From: Synechococcus sp. A10-1-5-1
GTDB taxonomy: Bacteria; Cyanobacteriota; Cyanobacteriia; PCC-6307; Cyanobiaceae
NCBI RefSeq assembly: GCF_023115425.1
Contig: NZ_CP096032.1
Coordinates: forward strand, 186,001-250,000
Length of the DNA stretch: 64,000 nucleotides
Direction: 5' to 3'
In this document: one piece after another, positions 29,080-37,057 of the stretch
Numbering within the stretch: position 1 is the stretch's first letter
Layout of the letters: each line of letters begins with the position of its first letter
Translations under genes and position numbers: made by a program
The notes under the pieces: model-generated
The model's input: the letters and a program-made list of their open reading frames with translations, nothing else
What the model was told of the DNA's origin: nothing
The model's database searches: none

Positions 29080-29542
29080 GGGTGGAGAGGCTGTGAATGG
29101 CGTGGATCGCCACGCCCCAGATCTGCACGTCGCCGCAGTGGTGCAGTTCCAAGGGGGGATAGGCGCTGTTGGCTGCCTCGAGCCGCAGCCGGCCTTGGTG
29201 GCGGACCAGACGCTTCAAGGTGAAGGCGCCATCGAGCACGGCCACGACGATGTGGCCCGGCCTGGCCTCGAGGCTGCGGTCCACCACCAAGAGATCACCG
29301 TGCTGGATTCCGGCATCGACCATTGAATCGCCGCTCACCCGCAGAAAGAAGGTGCTGCTGGGGTGCCGGATCAGGGTTTCATTCAGGTCGATGCCGACAT
29401 CGATGTAGTCATCGGCCGGGCTGGGGAAGCCAGCGGCCACGGTGCTGGCGGCGAGGGGCAGCCTTAGCCCCAGGGGCTCATCCCGCAGTGGGCCCAACAG
29501 CTGCAGCGGGCCGTCGGATGACAGGGAAGCTGGCAAGGCCAC
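29072..29542 (-). CDS. umuD: Translesion polymerase V autoproteolytic subunit UmuD
   Basis: The 156-residue LexA/S24-type protein cleaves itself after RecA activation to yield UmuD'. The cleavage site is Ala37-Gly38 (TVAAGFPSPADDY), where E. coli UmuD has Cys-Gly. The catalytic Ser73 lies in SGDSMVDAG and Lys110 in GAFTLKRL. The start is GTG 29542. A LexA-like box lies at 29569-29582, 27-40 bases upstream of the start, so the operon is probably part of the SOS response. It overlaps umuC by 8 bases. Confidence 0.96.
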   Translation of the reverse strand: MALPASLSSDGPLQLLGPLRDEPLGLRLPLAASTVAAGFPSPADDYIDVGIDLNETLIRHPSSTFFLRVSGDSMVDAGIQHGDLLVVDRSLEARPGHIVVAVLDGAFTLKRLVRHQGRLRLEAANSAYPPLELHHCGDVQIWGVAIHAIHSLSTHG

Positions 29543-29568
29543 GGGCGCCGCAGGAACCCCTGCAGGAT

Positions 29569-29582
29569 AGTTTGCCTGTACT
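29569..29582 (-). promoter_or_regulatory. Candidate LexA (SOS) box upstream of umuDC
   Basis: The plus strand reads AGTTTGCCTGTACT. Against the published cyanobacterial LexA consensus RGTACNNNDGTWCB it differs at two positions (the A and C of the left half-site). The site lies just upstream of umuD, 27 bases before its GTG start, in the 42-base gap after the neighbouring gene's stop. Position and gene context support SOS control. Confidence 0.6.
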
Positions 29583-29584
29583 AC

Positions 29585-30034
29585 TTATGGGGTGGCTTGG
29601 TCTTCCTCGTCCCCTTCCAAGAGAAGTTGTTGAAAGGCCACGTAGAGATCCTGTTCTTCGCTCGTGGCGGGGCGGCGGCGCTGTTGGTTCGGCCGGAGTT
29701 CCTGGGGTTTGCCTTGTGCTTGTAAGCCGGTTGGGTTGCGGTTGGTCCGGTTTTGCAGGGCCTGAAGTTGCTCCCGTTGGGCGGCTTGGCGCTTCCGTTC
29801 TTGATCGGTTTCGCTCTGGCGCAGGCGATCCATCAGATGGGGCGGAACGGTGCCGTCCTCGCTGGCCTTCATCAACTCGCCAAAGAGAGCTTGGGGATTC
29901 GTCTCGGTTTCAACGCGATGGCGTTTGCCGGATGAGCCCTTCGGCTCGCTGCTGCTCTCTGGTTTGGGTAGGGGCTTGGGGAGCGATCGCCCCAGTTCTT
30001 GGAGGCGCTCCAGGCTGCGGGCGTCGAAGCTCAT
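29585..30034 (-). CDS. Conserved hypothetical protein, 149 residues, Gln/Arg-rich
   Basis: The chain is hydrophilic, with a helical N-terminus (SFDARSLERLQELGRSL), a Pro/Ser/Lys linker, a middle helix (NPQALFGELMKASEDG) and a Gln/Arg-rich probable coiled coil (QERKRQAAQREQLQALQNR, about 77-95), ending with an acidic tail. No membrane segment or known catalytic motif is visible. It probably corresponds to a picocyanobacterial family of unknown role. ATG 30034 is the natural start. umuDC begins 42 bases after its stop with its own LexA-like site, so it is likely a separate unit. Confidence 0.62.
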   Translation of the reverse strand: MSFDARSLERLQELGRSLPKPLPKPESSSEPKGSSGKRHRVETETNPQALFGELMKASEDGTVPPHLMDRLRQSETDQERKRQAAQREQLQALQNRTNRNPTGLQAQGKPQELRPNQQRRRPATSEEQDLYVAFQQLLLEGDEEDQATP

Positions 30035-30046
30035 GGCGGGCCGGCC

Positions 30047-30541
30047 TCAGCTGCACTCAAGGGTGTCTTTGGTGGCGCGACCGGTGATGGGGTTCGTGCC
30101 ACTGGCGCTGGCGCAGAGGGTTTTCAGCACGTCGCCGCGGAAGGGAACGTTGGTGAAGTCCGCCCCTTCAATCAGGACATCTTTAAACCGTGTGTTGAAG
30201 GCAAAAGCGTTTTCCAGCACCGCGTTGCGTAGGTCCGTTCCATCGAGGACGGCCGAATCGAGGGTGGCGTCACTGAGGTCGGCGCCGGCGAGGTTGGCGT
30301 CCTGCAGCTTGGCGCCATAGAGGCTGGCGCCGCGCAGGTCGGCCCCTTGGAAATCAGCTTCCCGCAGGTTCGTCAGATTGAAGGTGGCGCCGTGCAGGTC
30401 AACTCCGGCGAAGTCATGGCCGATCAGCACTTGCTTGGCGTAGTCCATGGCCGCCTGCACCGGTTGGGCAGGCAGAACTGCAGCACTGATCAGCAGAGCC
30501 AACAGCGCGGGGCAGAGCAGTGACCGGAAGAAGCGACGCAT
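30047..30541 (-). CDS. Exported pentapeptide-repeat protein
   Basis: The 164-residue protein has a signal peptide with a basic start (MRRFFRSLL), a hydrophobic core and an AQPVQAA cleavage region near residue 30. The mature chain has about 13 tandem A(D/N)LXX-type pentapeptides (ADFQG, ADLRG, ASLYG, ANLAG, ADLSD), which form a right-handed quadrilateral beta helix. Two cysteines near the C-terminus may form a disulfide. Cyanobacteria have many such lumenal or periplasmic proteins of unknown function. ATG 30541 suits the signal peptide; the longer open frame upstream does not. It is divergent from yraN. Confidence 0.85.
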   Translation of the reverse strand: MRRFFRSLLCPALLALLISAAVLPAQPVQAAMDYAKQVLIGHDFAGVDLHGATFNLTNLREADFQGADLRGASLYGAKLQDANLAGADLSDATLDSAVLDGTDLRNAVLENAFAFNTRFKDVLIEGADFTNVPFRGDVLKTLCASASGTNPITGRATKDTLECS

Positions 30542-30697
30542 GGTGGAGAGCCGGTATCGAGCAACCCTAGGCAGGGTGCCTTGATGCAGACGGTTTGGGG
30601 TTGCGGTGAACGGCCCAGTCCGTCGCTGGGCAGTGATGGAGCGCAAGGGCCGGAGGTCGGGGAAGCCTCAAGAGCAGTGCAGACTGCGGCCGATGCC

Positions 30698-31060
30698 ATG
30701 GGACGCTCCGCTTCTCAAAGGCGAGGGGATTGGGCTGAACAGCGGGCCCTGCGTCTGCTGCAGGCTGCGGGTTGGACTCTGCTGGAGCAGCGCTGGAGCT
30801 GCCGTTGGGGTGAATTGGACTTACTCCTCCACAAACCTCAGCGCCTGCTGTTGGTGGAGGTCAAGGGGCGAGCCTGTCGAGGGCGGGATGGCTGGGGGGT
30901 GGCTGCCCTGAAGGGCGCCAAGCGGCGGCGGCTTGAAACGACCTTGAACCTGTGGTTGCAGCTGCATCCCGCGTATCAGGACTGCCGCTGGGAATGGATC
31001 TGTGCATTGGTTCCGCTTCCCCCCAGTCGTGTGCCCGTTCGTTGGATGCCTTGGCTTTGA
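30698..31060 (+). CDS. YraN family endonuclease-like protein (UPF0102)
   Basis: The 120-residue protein has the restriction-endonuclease-like core of YraN: RRGDWAEQRALRLL, then WGELDLLL and LLLVEVKGR, giving the acidic and lysine residues of a PD-(D/E)XK metal site. YraN has an uncertain role, probably in DNA processing. ATG 30698 is selected because the conserved region begins soon after; the frame is open upstream to 30581. rsmA follows on the same strand after 47 bases. The C-terminus ends PVRWMPWL. Confidence 0.85.
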   Translation: MGRSASQRRGDWAEQRALRLLQAAGWTLLEQRWSCRWGELDLLLHKPQRLLLVEVKGRACRGRDGWGVAALKGAKRRRLETTLNLWLQLHPAYQDCRWEWICALVPLPPSRVPVRWMPWL

Positions 31061-31107
31061 TCGGGCCGGGCTTGGAGCAATGTGGAGGGAGGCCTGCACC
31101 CCAACTG

Positions 31108-31920
31108 ATGTCCTTCGCGGCCCATCGCGCCCGCAAACGCTTTGGCCAGCACTGGTTGAAGGACCAGTCCGTGCTCGATCAGATCCTCAATGCCTCTGAG
31201 TTGACCTCCGCTGACACGGTGCTTGAGGTCGGACCCGGCCGTGGAGCACTGACTGAGCGGCTGTTGGAGTCCTCCGCCAGCGGGGTTCGTGCCGTTGAGC
31301 TGGATCGTGATTTGGTGGCTGGGCTGCAGGAGCGCTTTGGAGCCAACCCCCGCTTTGCTCTGACCGAAGGGGATGTGCTGGCCGTCGAATTACCCGAGGC
31401 CACAGCCGTGGTCGCCAACATCCCGTACAACATCACAGGCCCCCTGTTGGAGCGCCTGGTTGGTCGCCTCGATAACCCGGTGGCCCGGCCCTATCGCCGC
31501 TTGGTTCTGTTGGTGCAGCAGGAGGTGGGTGAGCGCATCCGGGCGCGTCCCGGTAGCAGTGCCTTCTCGGCGCTGAGTGTGCGCATGCAGTTGTTGGCGC
31601 ACTGCAACACGGTCTGCCCGGTGCCCCCCCGCTGCTTTCAACCGCCGCCGAAGGTGATGAGTGAGGTGGTGGCGCTCGACCCCCTGCCGGTGGAGCAACG
31701 GTTGGATCCTGCTCTGGCCAAAACGGTGGAGATGCTCCTGCGGCGCTGCTTTGCCGCCCGTCGCAAGATGCTCCGCAACACCCTCTCCGGACTGGTGGAA
31801 GCCGAGCAGTTGCAGGGTCTGACGGATGAAGCCGAGATTGAATTGCAGCAGCGTCCTCAGGAGGTGTCGCCAGAGCGTTGGGTGCGCCTGGCGGCGGGCT
31901 TGAATCGGCTGATCTCCTAA
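31108..31920 (+). CDS. rsmA: 16S rRNA dimethyladenosine transferase
   Basis: RsmA (KsgA) dimethylates two adjacent adenosines in the 3' end of 16S rRNA during late 30S assembly. The 270-residue protein begins HRARKRFGQHWLKD, with the AdoMet-binding motif LEVGPGRGALTERLL (about residues 38-52), the catalytic NIPYNITGPLLERL (about 107-120, motif IV) and VMSEVVALDPLP. The C-terminal helical domain is complete. ATG 31108 matches other RsmA starts. yraN is 47 bases upstream and ispE starts 16 bases downstream, so the three genes probably share a transcript. Confidence 0.97.
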   Translation: MSFAAHRARKRFGQHWLKDQSVLDQILNASELTSADTVLEVGPGRGALTERLLESSASGVRAVELDRDLVAGLQERFGANPRFALTEGDVLAVELPEATAVVANIPYNITGPLLERLVGRLDNPVARPYRRLVLLVQQEVGERIRARPGSSAFSALSVRMQLLAHCNTVCPVPPRCFQPPPKVMSEVVALDPLPVEQRLDPALAKTVEMLLRRCFAARRKMLRNTLSGLVEAEQLQGLTDEAEIELQQRPQEVSPERWVRLAAGLNRLIS

Positions 31921-31936
31921 CTCACGCAACCTCGCC

Positions 31937-32869
31937 ATGGCAGAGCTGCAGGTCAGCACCCCCGCCAAGATCAACCTGCATCTCGAGGTGCTGGGCCTGC
32001 GCCCCGACGGCTTTCACGAGCTGGCGATGGTGATGCAGACCTTGGATTTGGCGGACAACCTCAGCCTTCGTCCCACGGCTGATGGGGCGGTGACCCTGCG
32101 CTGCGACCGAGCGGACCTTCCGACCGACGGCAACAACCTCATTGTCAAGGCGGCGGAGCTGATCAAACAGCGGGTTGGCTTACCGGAGCTGGGCGTCGCC
32201 ATGGAGCTGACCAAGCGCATTCCGATTGGTGCTGGTCTGGCCGGAGGCTCGAGCAACGGTGCGGCGGCCCTGGTGGGGCTGAACACCCTTTGGGGCTGTG
32301 GCTTCAGCAGCGCGCAGCTCTCAGCCATGGCCGCTGAGCTCGGTTCGGACATGCCGTTCTGTATCGATGGTGGAACCCAGCTCTGCTTTGGACGGGGAGA
32401 GGTCCTGGAATCCGCTGGCCTGGCCAAGCCCCCCTCCCTGGGGGTGCTCTTGATCAAGCATCCCGACTCGAGCGTCTCAACCCCCTGGGCCTACAAGCAG
32501 TGCCGCGAGCAATTCGGGGCGAGCTATCTCTCAGGTGAGGCGGAGTTTGAGCAGCGCCGCCGGGCCCTGCGTCAGGCACCCCTGCTGACGGGATTGAGCG
32601 GCGAAGGTCCGCTTCAAGAGATTCGCAACGATCTTCAGAAGGTGGTGGAGCCTGAGGTGGCCAGCGTGCGTGAGGGTCTCTCGATCCTTCGGCGCGCTGA
32701 TGCTGCTCTGGCGGTGTCGATGAGTGGCTCTGGTCCGAGCATGTTCGCGTTGTTCGCAGATCATGAGGCCGCTACCCGGGCTCAGCAGCAGCTGGCCGCT
32801 GCCCTGGAGGCTGCTGGCTTTGCGTTCTGGGTGTGCCGTTGCACGGGCTCTGGTGCCACGCTGGTCTGA
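31937..32869 (+). CDS. ispE: 4-diphosphocytidyl-2-C-methyl-D-erythritol kinase
   Basis: This GHMP kinase phosphorylates CDP-methylerythritol in the MEP pathway, which supplies isoprenoids for carotenoids, phytol and quinones. The 310-residue protein has KINLHLEVLGLRPDGFHEL at the N-terminus, the GHMP ATP-binding motif IPIGAGLAGGSSNGAAAL (about residues 95-112) and the C-terminal MSGSGPSMFALF glycine-rich loop. ATG 31937 lies 16 bases after the rsmA stop, a common cyanobacterial gene order. The DUF3082 gene follows. Confidence 0.97.
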   Translation: MAELQVSTPAKINLHLEVLGLRPDGFHELAMVMQTLDLADNLSLRPTADGAVTLRCDRADLPTDGNNLIVKAAELIKQRVGLPELGVAMELTKRIPIGAGLAGGSSNGAAALVGLNTLWGCGFSSAQLSAMAAELGSDMPFCIDGGTQLCFGRGEVLESAGLAKPPSLGVLLIKHPDSSVSTPWAYKQCREQFGASYLSGEAEFEQRRRALRQAPLLTGLSGEGPLQEIRNDLQKVVEPEVASVREGLSILRRADAALAVSMSGSGPSMFALFADHEAATRAQQQLAAALEAAGFAFWVCRCTGSGATLV

Positions 32870-32890
32870 ACGCATCCCCATGCACCCCGC

Positions 32891-33247
32891 GTGAGTGAGA
32901 CCCAAAGCGACAGCCAAGACCTCGCCAGTGCTCAGCAGACGAGCGAAGGTCAGATCTCCCAGAGGCCGCGCAAGGGTCCGATCAGCTTCTTGAGCGGTTC
33001 GTTGACGAGCTTTGGTTTGGGCTGGCTTGCTCTGCAGTTGGCCGGCAAGGTCGTCGGCTACTACGCCGAGCATCCTCCCCATTACGAAGCCGGCTTTGCT
33101 CAGAGCATCGCGGTGTTCCTGAAGACCTTGGCGGTCGGCATGAGCTTTCTGGCGACGTTCACCTTTGCCTTTGTTGGCTTGGGGTTGTTTCTGACATTTA
33201 TCCGCAGCCTCTTACCGGGTTGGAAACAAGCCGAAGAAACCCCCTAG
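32891..33247 (+). CDS. DUF3082 family membrane protein
   Basis: The 118-residue protein has a polar N-terminus of about 30 residues and a hydrophobic body with two or three membrane segments (LTSFGLGWLALQLAGKVVG, FLKTLAVGMSFLATFTFAF, VGLGLFLTFIRSLL), with HPPHYEAGFAQSIA between. This is the DUF3082 pattern seen in cyanobacteria and some plastids. No function is established. It starts with GTG 32891, 21 bases after ispE, and may be its last operon partner or lead into the microprotein gene at 33277. Confidence 0.78.
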   Translation: MSETQSDSQDLASAQQTSEGQISQRPRKGPISFLSGSLTSFGLGWLALQLAGKVVGYYAEHPPHYEAGFAQSIAVFLKTLAVGMSFLATFTFAFVGLGLFLTFIRSLLPGWKQAEETP

Positions 33248-33276
33248 CCTCTGGTCACGGGCTGCCCCTCCTCGTC

Positions 33277-33372
33277 ATGACCGGCCACGACCTGCAGCTG
33301 CTGGTGCTGCTCCTTTCACCAGGAATGCTGTTGTCGGTGTTGTTATTGCTGACCTTCGCCGCAGGCGGTTGA
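33277..33372 (+). CDS. Possible 31-residue membrane microprotein
   Basis: An ATG at 33277 opens a short frame: MTGHDLQLLVLLLSPGMLL, then a Leu-rich hydrophobic run and a TGA at 33370-33372. Almost the whole chain is one membrane helix with a Gly/Pro kink. It sits in the otherwise empty 172-base gap between the DUF3082 and pdhB genes. Size and composition resemble small photosystem or membrane subunits, but no family is recognised and the ribosome site is weak. Confidence 0.45.
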   Translation: MTGHDLQLLVLLLSPGMLLSVLLLLTFAAGG

Positions 33373-33419
33373 GATAGGTTGGCCCCACCCCGGTCCAGTG
33401 CCGGACCCGCTTTTCAACC

Positions 33420-34403
33420 GTGGCAGAGACCCTTCTCTTCAACGCCCTGCGTGAGGCCATCGACGAAGAGATGGCCCGTGATCCCCATGTCTGCGTGATG
33501 GGGGAAGACGTCGGCCAATACGGCGGTTCCTACAAGGTCACAAAGGATCTCTACGACAAGTACGGCGAACTGCGGGTCCTGGATACCCCGATTGCTGAGA
33601 ACGCCTTCACCGGCATGGCGGTTGGTGCTGCCATGACGGGCCTTCGCCCCATCGTCGAAGGCATGAACATGGGCTTCCTGCTGCTCGCGTTCAACCAGAT
33701 CTCCAACAACATGGGGATGCTGCGCTACACCAGCGGCGGCAACTTCACGATCCCGTCTGTGGTCCGTGGCCCTGGCGGTGTGGGCCGTCAACTTGGTGCT
33801 GAGCACAGCCAGCGGCTTGAGGCTTATTTCCACGCGGTGCCTGGCATCAAGATCGTGGCGGTCAGCACCCCGACGAACGCCAAGGGCCTAATGAAGGCGG
33901 CGATCCGAGACAACAACCCCGTTCTCTTCTTCGAGCACGTTCTGCTCTACAACCTCTCTGAAGAGATCCCTGAGGGCGACTACACCTGTGCCTTGGATCA
34001 GGCCGACTTGGTCAAGGAAGGCAGCGACGTCACGATCCTCACCTACTCCCGCATGCGCCACCACTGCCTCAAGGCCGTGGAGCAGCTGGAAAAGGAGGGT
34101 GTGAGCGTTGAGCTGATCGACCTGATCAGCCTGAAGCCCTTTGACATGGAGACCATCTCCCGCTCGATTCGCAAGACCCACAAGGTCTTGGTGGTCGAGG
34201 AATGCATGAAGACTGGTGGCATTGGCGCCGAGTTGCTCGCTCTGATCACCGAGCACTGCTTCGACGATCTCGATGCACGCCCCATCCGCCTGTCCTCCCA
34301 GGACATCCCGACTCCTTACAACGGCACCCTCGAAAATCTGACGATCATTCAGCCGCATCAGATCGTGGAAGCGGCCAAAGCGCTTAAGGCTGGCCAGGTC
34401 TGA
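33420..34403 (+). CDS. pdhB: Pyruvate dehydrogenase E1 component beta subunit
   Basis: PdhB pairs with PdhA to form the thiamine-dependent E1 of pyruvate dehydrogenase, making acetyl-CoA. The 327-residue protein has [50 protein letters not shown], and the transketolase C-terminal domain ([14 protein letters not shown] onward, with [11 protein letters not shown]). The start is GTG 33420. secD begins 1 base after the stop, so pdhB and secDF are probably one transcript. The alpha subunit gene is not in the window. It may share acetyl-CoA supply with acs at the left end. Confidence 0.95.
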   Translation: MAETLLFNALREAIDEEMARDPHVCVMGEDVGQYGGSYKVTKDLYDKYGELRVLDTPIAENAFTGMAVGAAMTGLRPIVEGMNMGFLLLAFNQISNNMGMLRYTSGGNFTIPSVVRGPGGVGRQLGAEHSQRLEAYFHAVPGIKIVAVSTPTNAKGLMKAAIRDNNPVLFFEHVLLYNLSEEIPEGDYTCALDQADLVKEGSDVTILTYSRMRHHCLKAVEQLEKEGVSVELIDLISLKPFDMETISRSIRKTHKVLVVEECMKTGGIGAELLALITEHCFDDLDARPIRLSSQDIPTPYNGTLENLTIIQPHQIVEAAKALKAGQV

Positions 34404-34404
34404 G

Positions 34405-35886
34405 ATGGCACGTCAACAGGGGTGGTTTGCCCTGATCCTGGCCCTGGCTTTTGCCGCCGGAGCCGTTCTGACCTCTTTCCCACTGCAATTGGGCCTTGAC
34501 CTGCGTGGTGGCAGTCAGCTGACCCTGCAGGTCATGCCAGCTGGCGCGATTAAGCGCGTCCAGAGCGAGCAATTGGAGGCTGTCAAGGACGTGCTGGACC
34601 GCCGCATCAATGGCCTCGGGGTGAGTGAATCCACCCTCCAGACCATCGGTGACGATCAGCTGCTGCTGCAACTACCTGGCGAGCAGGATCCCAGCCGTGC
34701 CGCCAAGGTTCTGGGTACCACGGCCCTTCTTGAATTTCGCGCTCAGAAGCCGGGCACTGAACAGCAGATGAGCGGTCTGCTGAAGCTCAAGCGCCAGGCC
34801 CAAGCCGTACTGAATTTGCGTCGCTCCAAGGATCAGGATCAAGCGAAGGCGGCTGACCTGGATGCGGACGGTCTGGCACAGCTTCTGAGTGAAGCTGGGG
34901 TCAGCGCCCCGGCGGGTAGCAGTGAGATCGATCAGTTGGAGCTCCTTCTGGCCGCGGTCAACACCAAAATCGTTGACCTCTTCGAGCCCGCTGCTCTCAC
35001 CGGTAAGGACCTCACCGGAGCTGGTCGGCAGCAGAACCAGGCCGGCAGCGCCTGGGATGTGACGTTGAGCTTCAACACCGAGGGTGGCCGCAAATTCGCC
35101 CAACTCACCCAAAGCATTGCTGGCAGCGGTCGTCTGCTGGGCATCGTTCTCGACGGCCGCTCCATCAGCGAAGCCAGTGTTGGTCCTGAGTTCAAGCCCG
35201 CCGGCATCAGCGGAGGTGCTGCAAGCATCACGGGCAACTTCAGCGCTGAAGAGGCCCGGGACCTTGAGGTTCAGCTCCGAGGCGGCTCACTGCCGTTGCC
35301 GGTCGAAGTGATCGAGCAGCGCACCATTGGTGCCACGCTCGGTAGTGAGAACGTCCAACGCAGCCTGCAGGCGGCTCTCCTCGGTCTGGCCCTGGTGGCC
35401 GTCTTCATGGTGGTTGTTTACCGCTTGCCTGGCGCGGTCGCCGTCGTGGCCTTGGCGCTCTACGCCCTGTTCAACCTGGCGATGTATGCCCTGATTCCGG
35501 TCACCCTCACGTTGCCTGGGATCGCCGGTTTCATCCTCTCGGTTGGTATCGCTGTTGATGCCAACGTGCTGATCTTTGAGCGGGTCAAAGAGGAATTGCG
35601 GCGCGGGAATACCCTGATTCGCTCGATTGATGCGGGCTTCTCGCTGGCCTTCTCCTCAATCCTGGATGGCCATATCACCGGCCTGATCAGTTGCGTGGCC
35701 TTGTTTGCTCTGGGAACGGGTCTGGTTAAGGGCTTTGCGGTGACATTGGGCATTGGTTTGGTGCTCAGCCTCTTCACTGCGCTGACCTGCACCCGCACCC
35801 TGTTGCGGCTGTTGATGGGCTATCCCGCCCTCCGCCGTTCCACCAACTTCCTGCCCCAGTCTCAGCTTCCCGCCCAGGCCTCCTGA
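34405..35886 (+). CDS. secD: Protein translocase subunit SecD
   Basis: SecD works with SecF to complete Sec export using the proton gradient. The 493-residue protein has an N-terminal membrane helix, the GLDLRGGSQLTLQV motif (about residues 31-44), a large periplasmic region (about 45-315) with the P1 head and the sequence RGGSLPLPVEV, and five C-terminal helices containing GIAVDANVLIFERVKEELR and FSSILDGHITGLI. ATG 34405 is supported by its position next to pdhB. The last base overlaps secF as TGATG. The acidic and basic residues used for proton flow are in the conserved helices. Confidence 0.97.
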   Translation: MARQQGWFALILALAFAAGAVLTSFPLQLGLDLRGGSQLTLQVMPAGAIKRVQSEQLEAVKDVLDRRINGLGVSESTLQTIGDDQLLLQLPGEQDPSRAAKVLGTTALLEFRAQKPGTEQQMSGLLKLKRQAQAVLNLRRSKDQDQAKAADLDADGLAQLLSEAGVSAPAGSSEIDQLELLLAAVNTKIVDLFEPAALTGKDLTGAGRQQNQAGSAWDVTLSFNTEGGRKFAQLTQSIAGSGRLLGIVLDGRSISEASVGPEFKPAGISGGAASITGNFSAEEARDLEVQLRGGSLPLPVEVIEQRTIGATLGSENVQRSLQAALLGLALVAVFMVVVYRLPGAVAVVALALYALFNLAMYALIPVTLTLPGIAGFILSVGIAVDANVLIFERVKEELRRGNTLIRSIDAGFSLAFSSILDGHITGLISCVALFALGTGLVKGFAVTLGIGLVLSLFTALTCTRTLLRLLMGYPALRRSTNFLPQSQLPAQAS

Positions 35887-36863
35887 TGTCCGACCCCTCG
35901 ACCGCCGTGGCCGCCCCCGCTCCCCGCTTTCGCATCAGCCGCATCCGCCGTCAGGGCTGGCTGGCCTCCGCTTTGGCGGTTCTGCTGAGCCTGGTCGGCA
36001 TGGCTCTGTGTTGGAGCAACCCTCGCATCGCAGCTCCCCTGAAGCCCGGTTTGGACTTCACCGGTGGTACTCAAGTGGAGATCCAGCGCACTTGCGGCGG
36101 TGCTGACTGCTCTGGTCTCAAGGCCGCCGACGTTCGTCAACAGTTGCGTTCGCTCACGCTGCCGGAGGTGGCAGGACAAGCCGCTCCTCAGCTGTCGAAT
36201 GCAGGTGTTCAGGTCTTGGATCGCGGTCGTTCTGTCGATCTGCGTTTGCCGGATCTTGAGCCTGAACAGACCCGCGCCCTGATCCAGGGCCTGGTTCCAG
36301 TGATCGGCACGGTCGATCCGCAGCAGGTCTCGATTAACACCATCGGCCCCACCCTTGGTTCTCAGCTGCTCAAGGGCAGCTTGATTTCCCTGTTGGTCAG
36401 TTTTGCGGCGATCGCGGCTTACATCAGCTTCCGCTACGACGGGGTGTTTGCGGGCCTGGCCCTGCTTTGCCTCGCCCACGACATCGTGATCACCTGTGGG
36501 GTCTTTGCTTGGCTTGGTTTGATCAGTGGCATCGAAGTGAATTCCCTCTTTGCCGTGGCTCTGATCACCGTGGCGGGCTACTCGGTGAATGACACGGTGG
36601 TCGTCTTTGACAGGATCCGAGAGCAAAAACGCGCGCTGCAGGGTCTGACACTGCTTGAGCAGGTCGATGCAGCTGTTGATGCCACCTTGACCCGCTCTCT
36701 GTACACCTCCTTCACCACCCTTTTGCCTCTGGTGTCGTTGCTCCTCTTTGGCGGCAGCAGCTTGTTCTGGTTTGCCGTGGCCCTGACCATCGGCATCGGG
36801 GTCGGCAGCTGGTCGAGTATTGGGATTGCTCCGACCCTGCTGCCCGTGCTCTCCCGACGATGA
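35886..36863 (+). CDS. secF: Protein translocase subunit SecF
   Basis: SecF completes the SecDF export complex. The 325-residue protein has one N-terminal helix, the short periplasmic part beginning PGLDFTGGTQVEIQ (about residues 55-68), then five helices with SLISLLVSFAAIAAYISF, AHDIVITCGVFAWLG and the conserved SVNDTVVVFDRIREQ. ATG 35886 overlaps the secD stop by one base. Its own stop overlaps the next small gene as ATGA. The arrangement pdhB-secD-secF-small membrane protein is collinear on the plus strand. Confidence 0.97.
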   Translation: MSDPSTAVAAPAPRFRISRIRRQGWLASALAVLLSLVGMALCWSNPRIAAPLKPGLDFTGGTQVEIQRTCGGADCSGLKAADVRQQLRSLTLPEVAGQAAPQLSNAGVQVLDRGRSVDLRLPDLEPEQTRALIQGLVPVIGTVDPQQVSINTIGPTLGSQLLKGSLISLLVSFAAIAAYISFRYDGVFAGLALLCLAHDIVITCGVFAWLGLISGIEVNSLFAVALITVAGYSVNDTVVVFDRIREQKRALQGLTLLEQVDAAVDATLTRSLYTSFTTLLPLVSLLLFGGSSLFWFAVALTIGIGVGSWSSIGIAPTLLPVLSRR

Positions 36864-37057
36864 CGCGTCGCATTCCCTGGGCCCCACTCCTTCTCGCCGC
36901 CATTGCCCTTTGGGATCTGCGCTCTGAACTGAAGCTCCTCGCTGAGCATTTCACCTGGATCAGCTTGCTAGCGATACCCCGCTTTCACTTTTTGGCGGTG
37001 ACCGTGCTCTTGCTGACCCCGACCCTCATGCGTCAATCCCGTCAGCCGCAGCGCTGA
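36860..37057 (+). CDS. Small membrane protein after secF, 65 residues
   Basis: The chain has two hydrophobic stretches (PWAPLLLAAIALWDL and FHFLAVTVLLLTPTLM) separated by a polar loop (RSELKLLAEHFTWIS), so it is probably a two-helix membrane protein. No family is recognised. ATG 36860 overlaps the secF stop as ATGA, which supports translation with SecDF and perhaps a link to protein export. Its stop ends at base 37057, directly abutting the stop of the convergent AI-2E family gene. Confidence 0.65.
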   Translation: MTRRIPWAPLLLAAIALWDLRSELKLLAEHFTWISLLAIPRFHFLAVTVLLLTPTLMRQSRQPQR

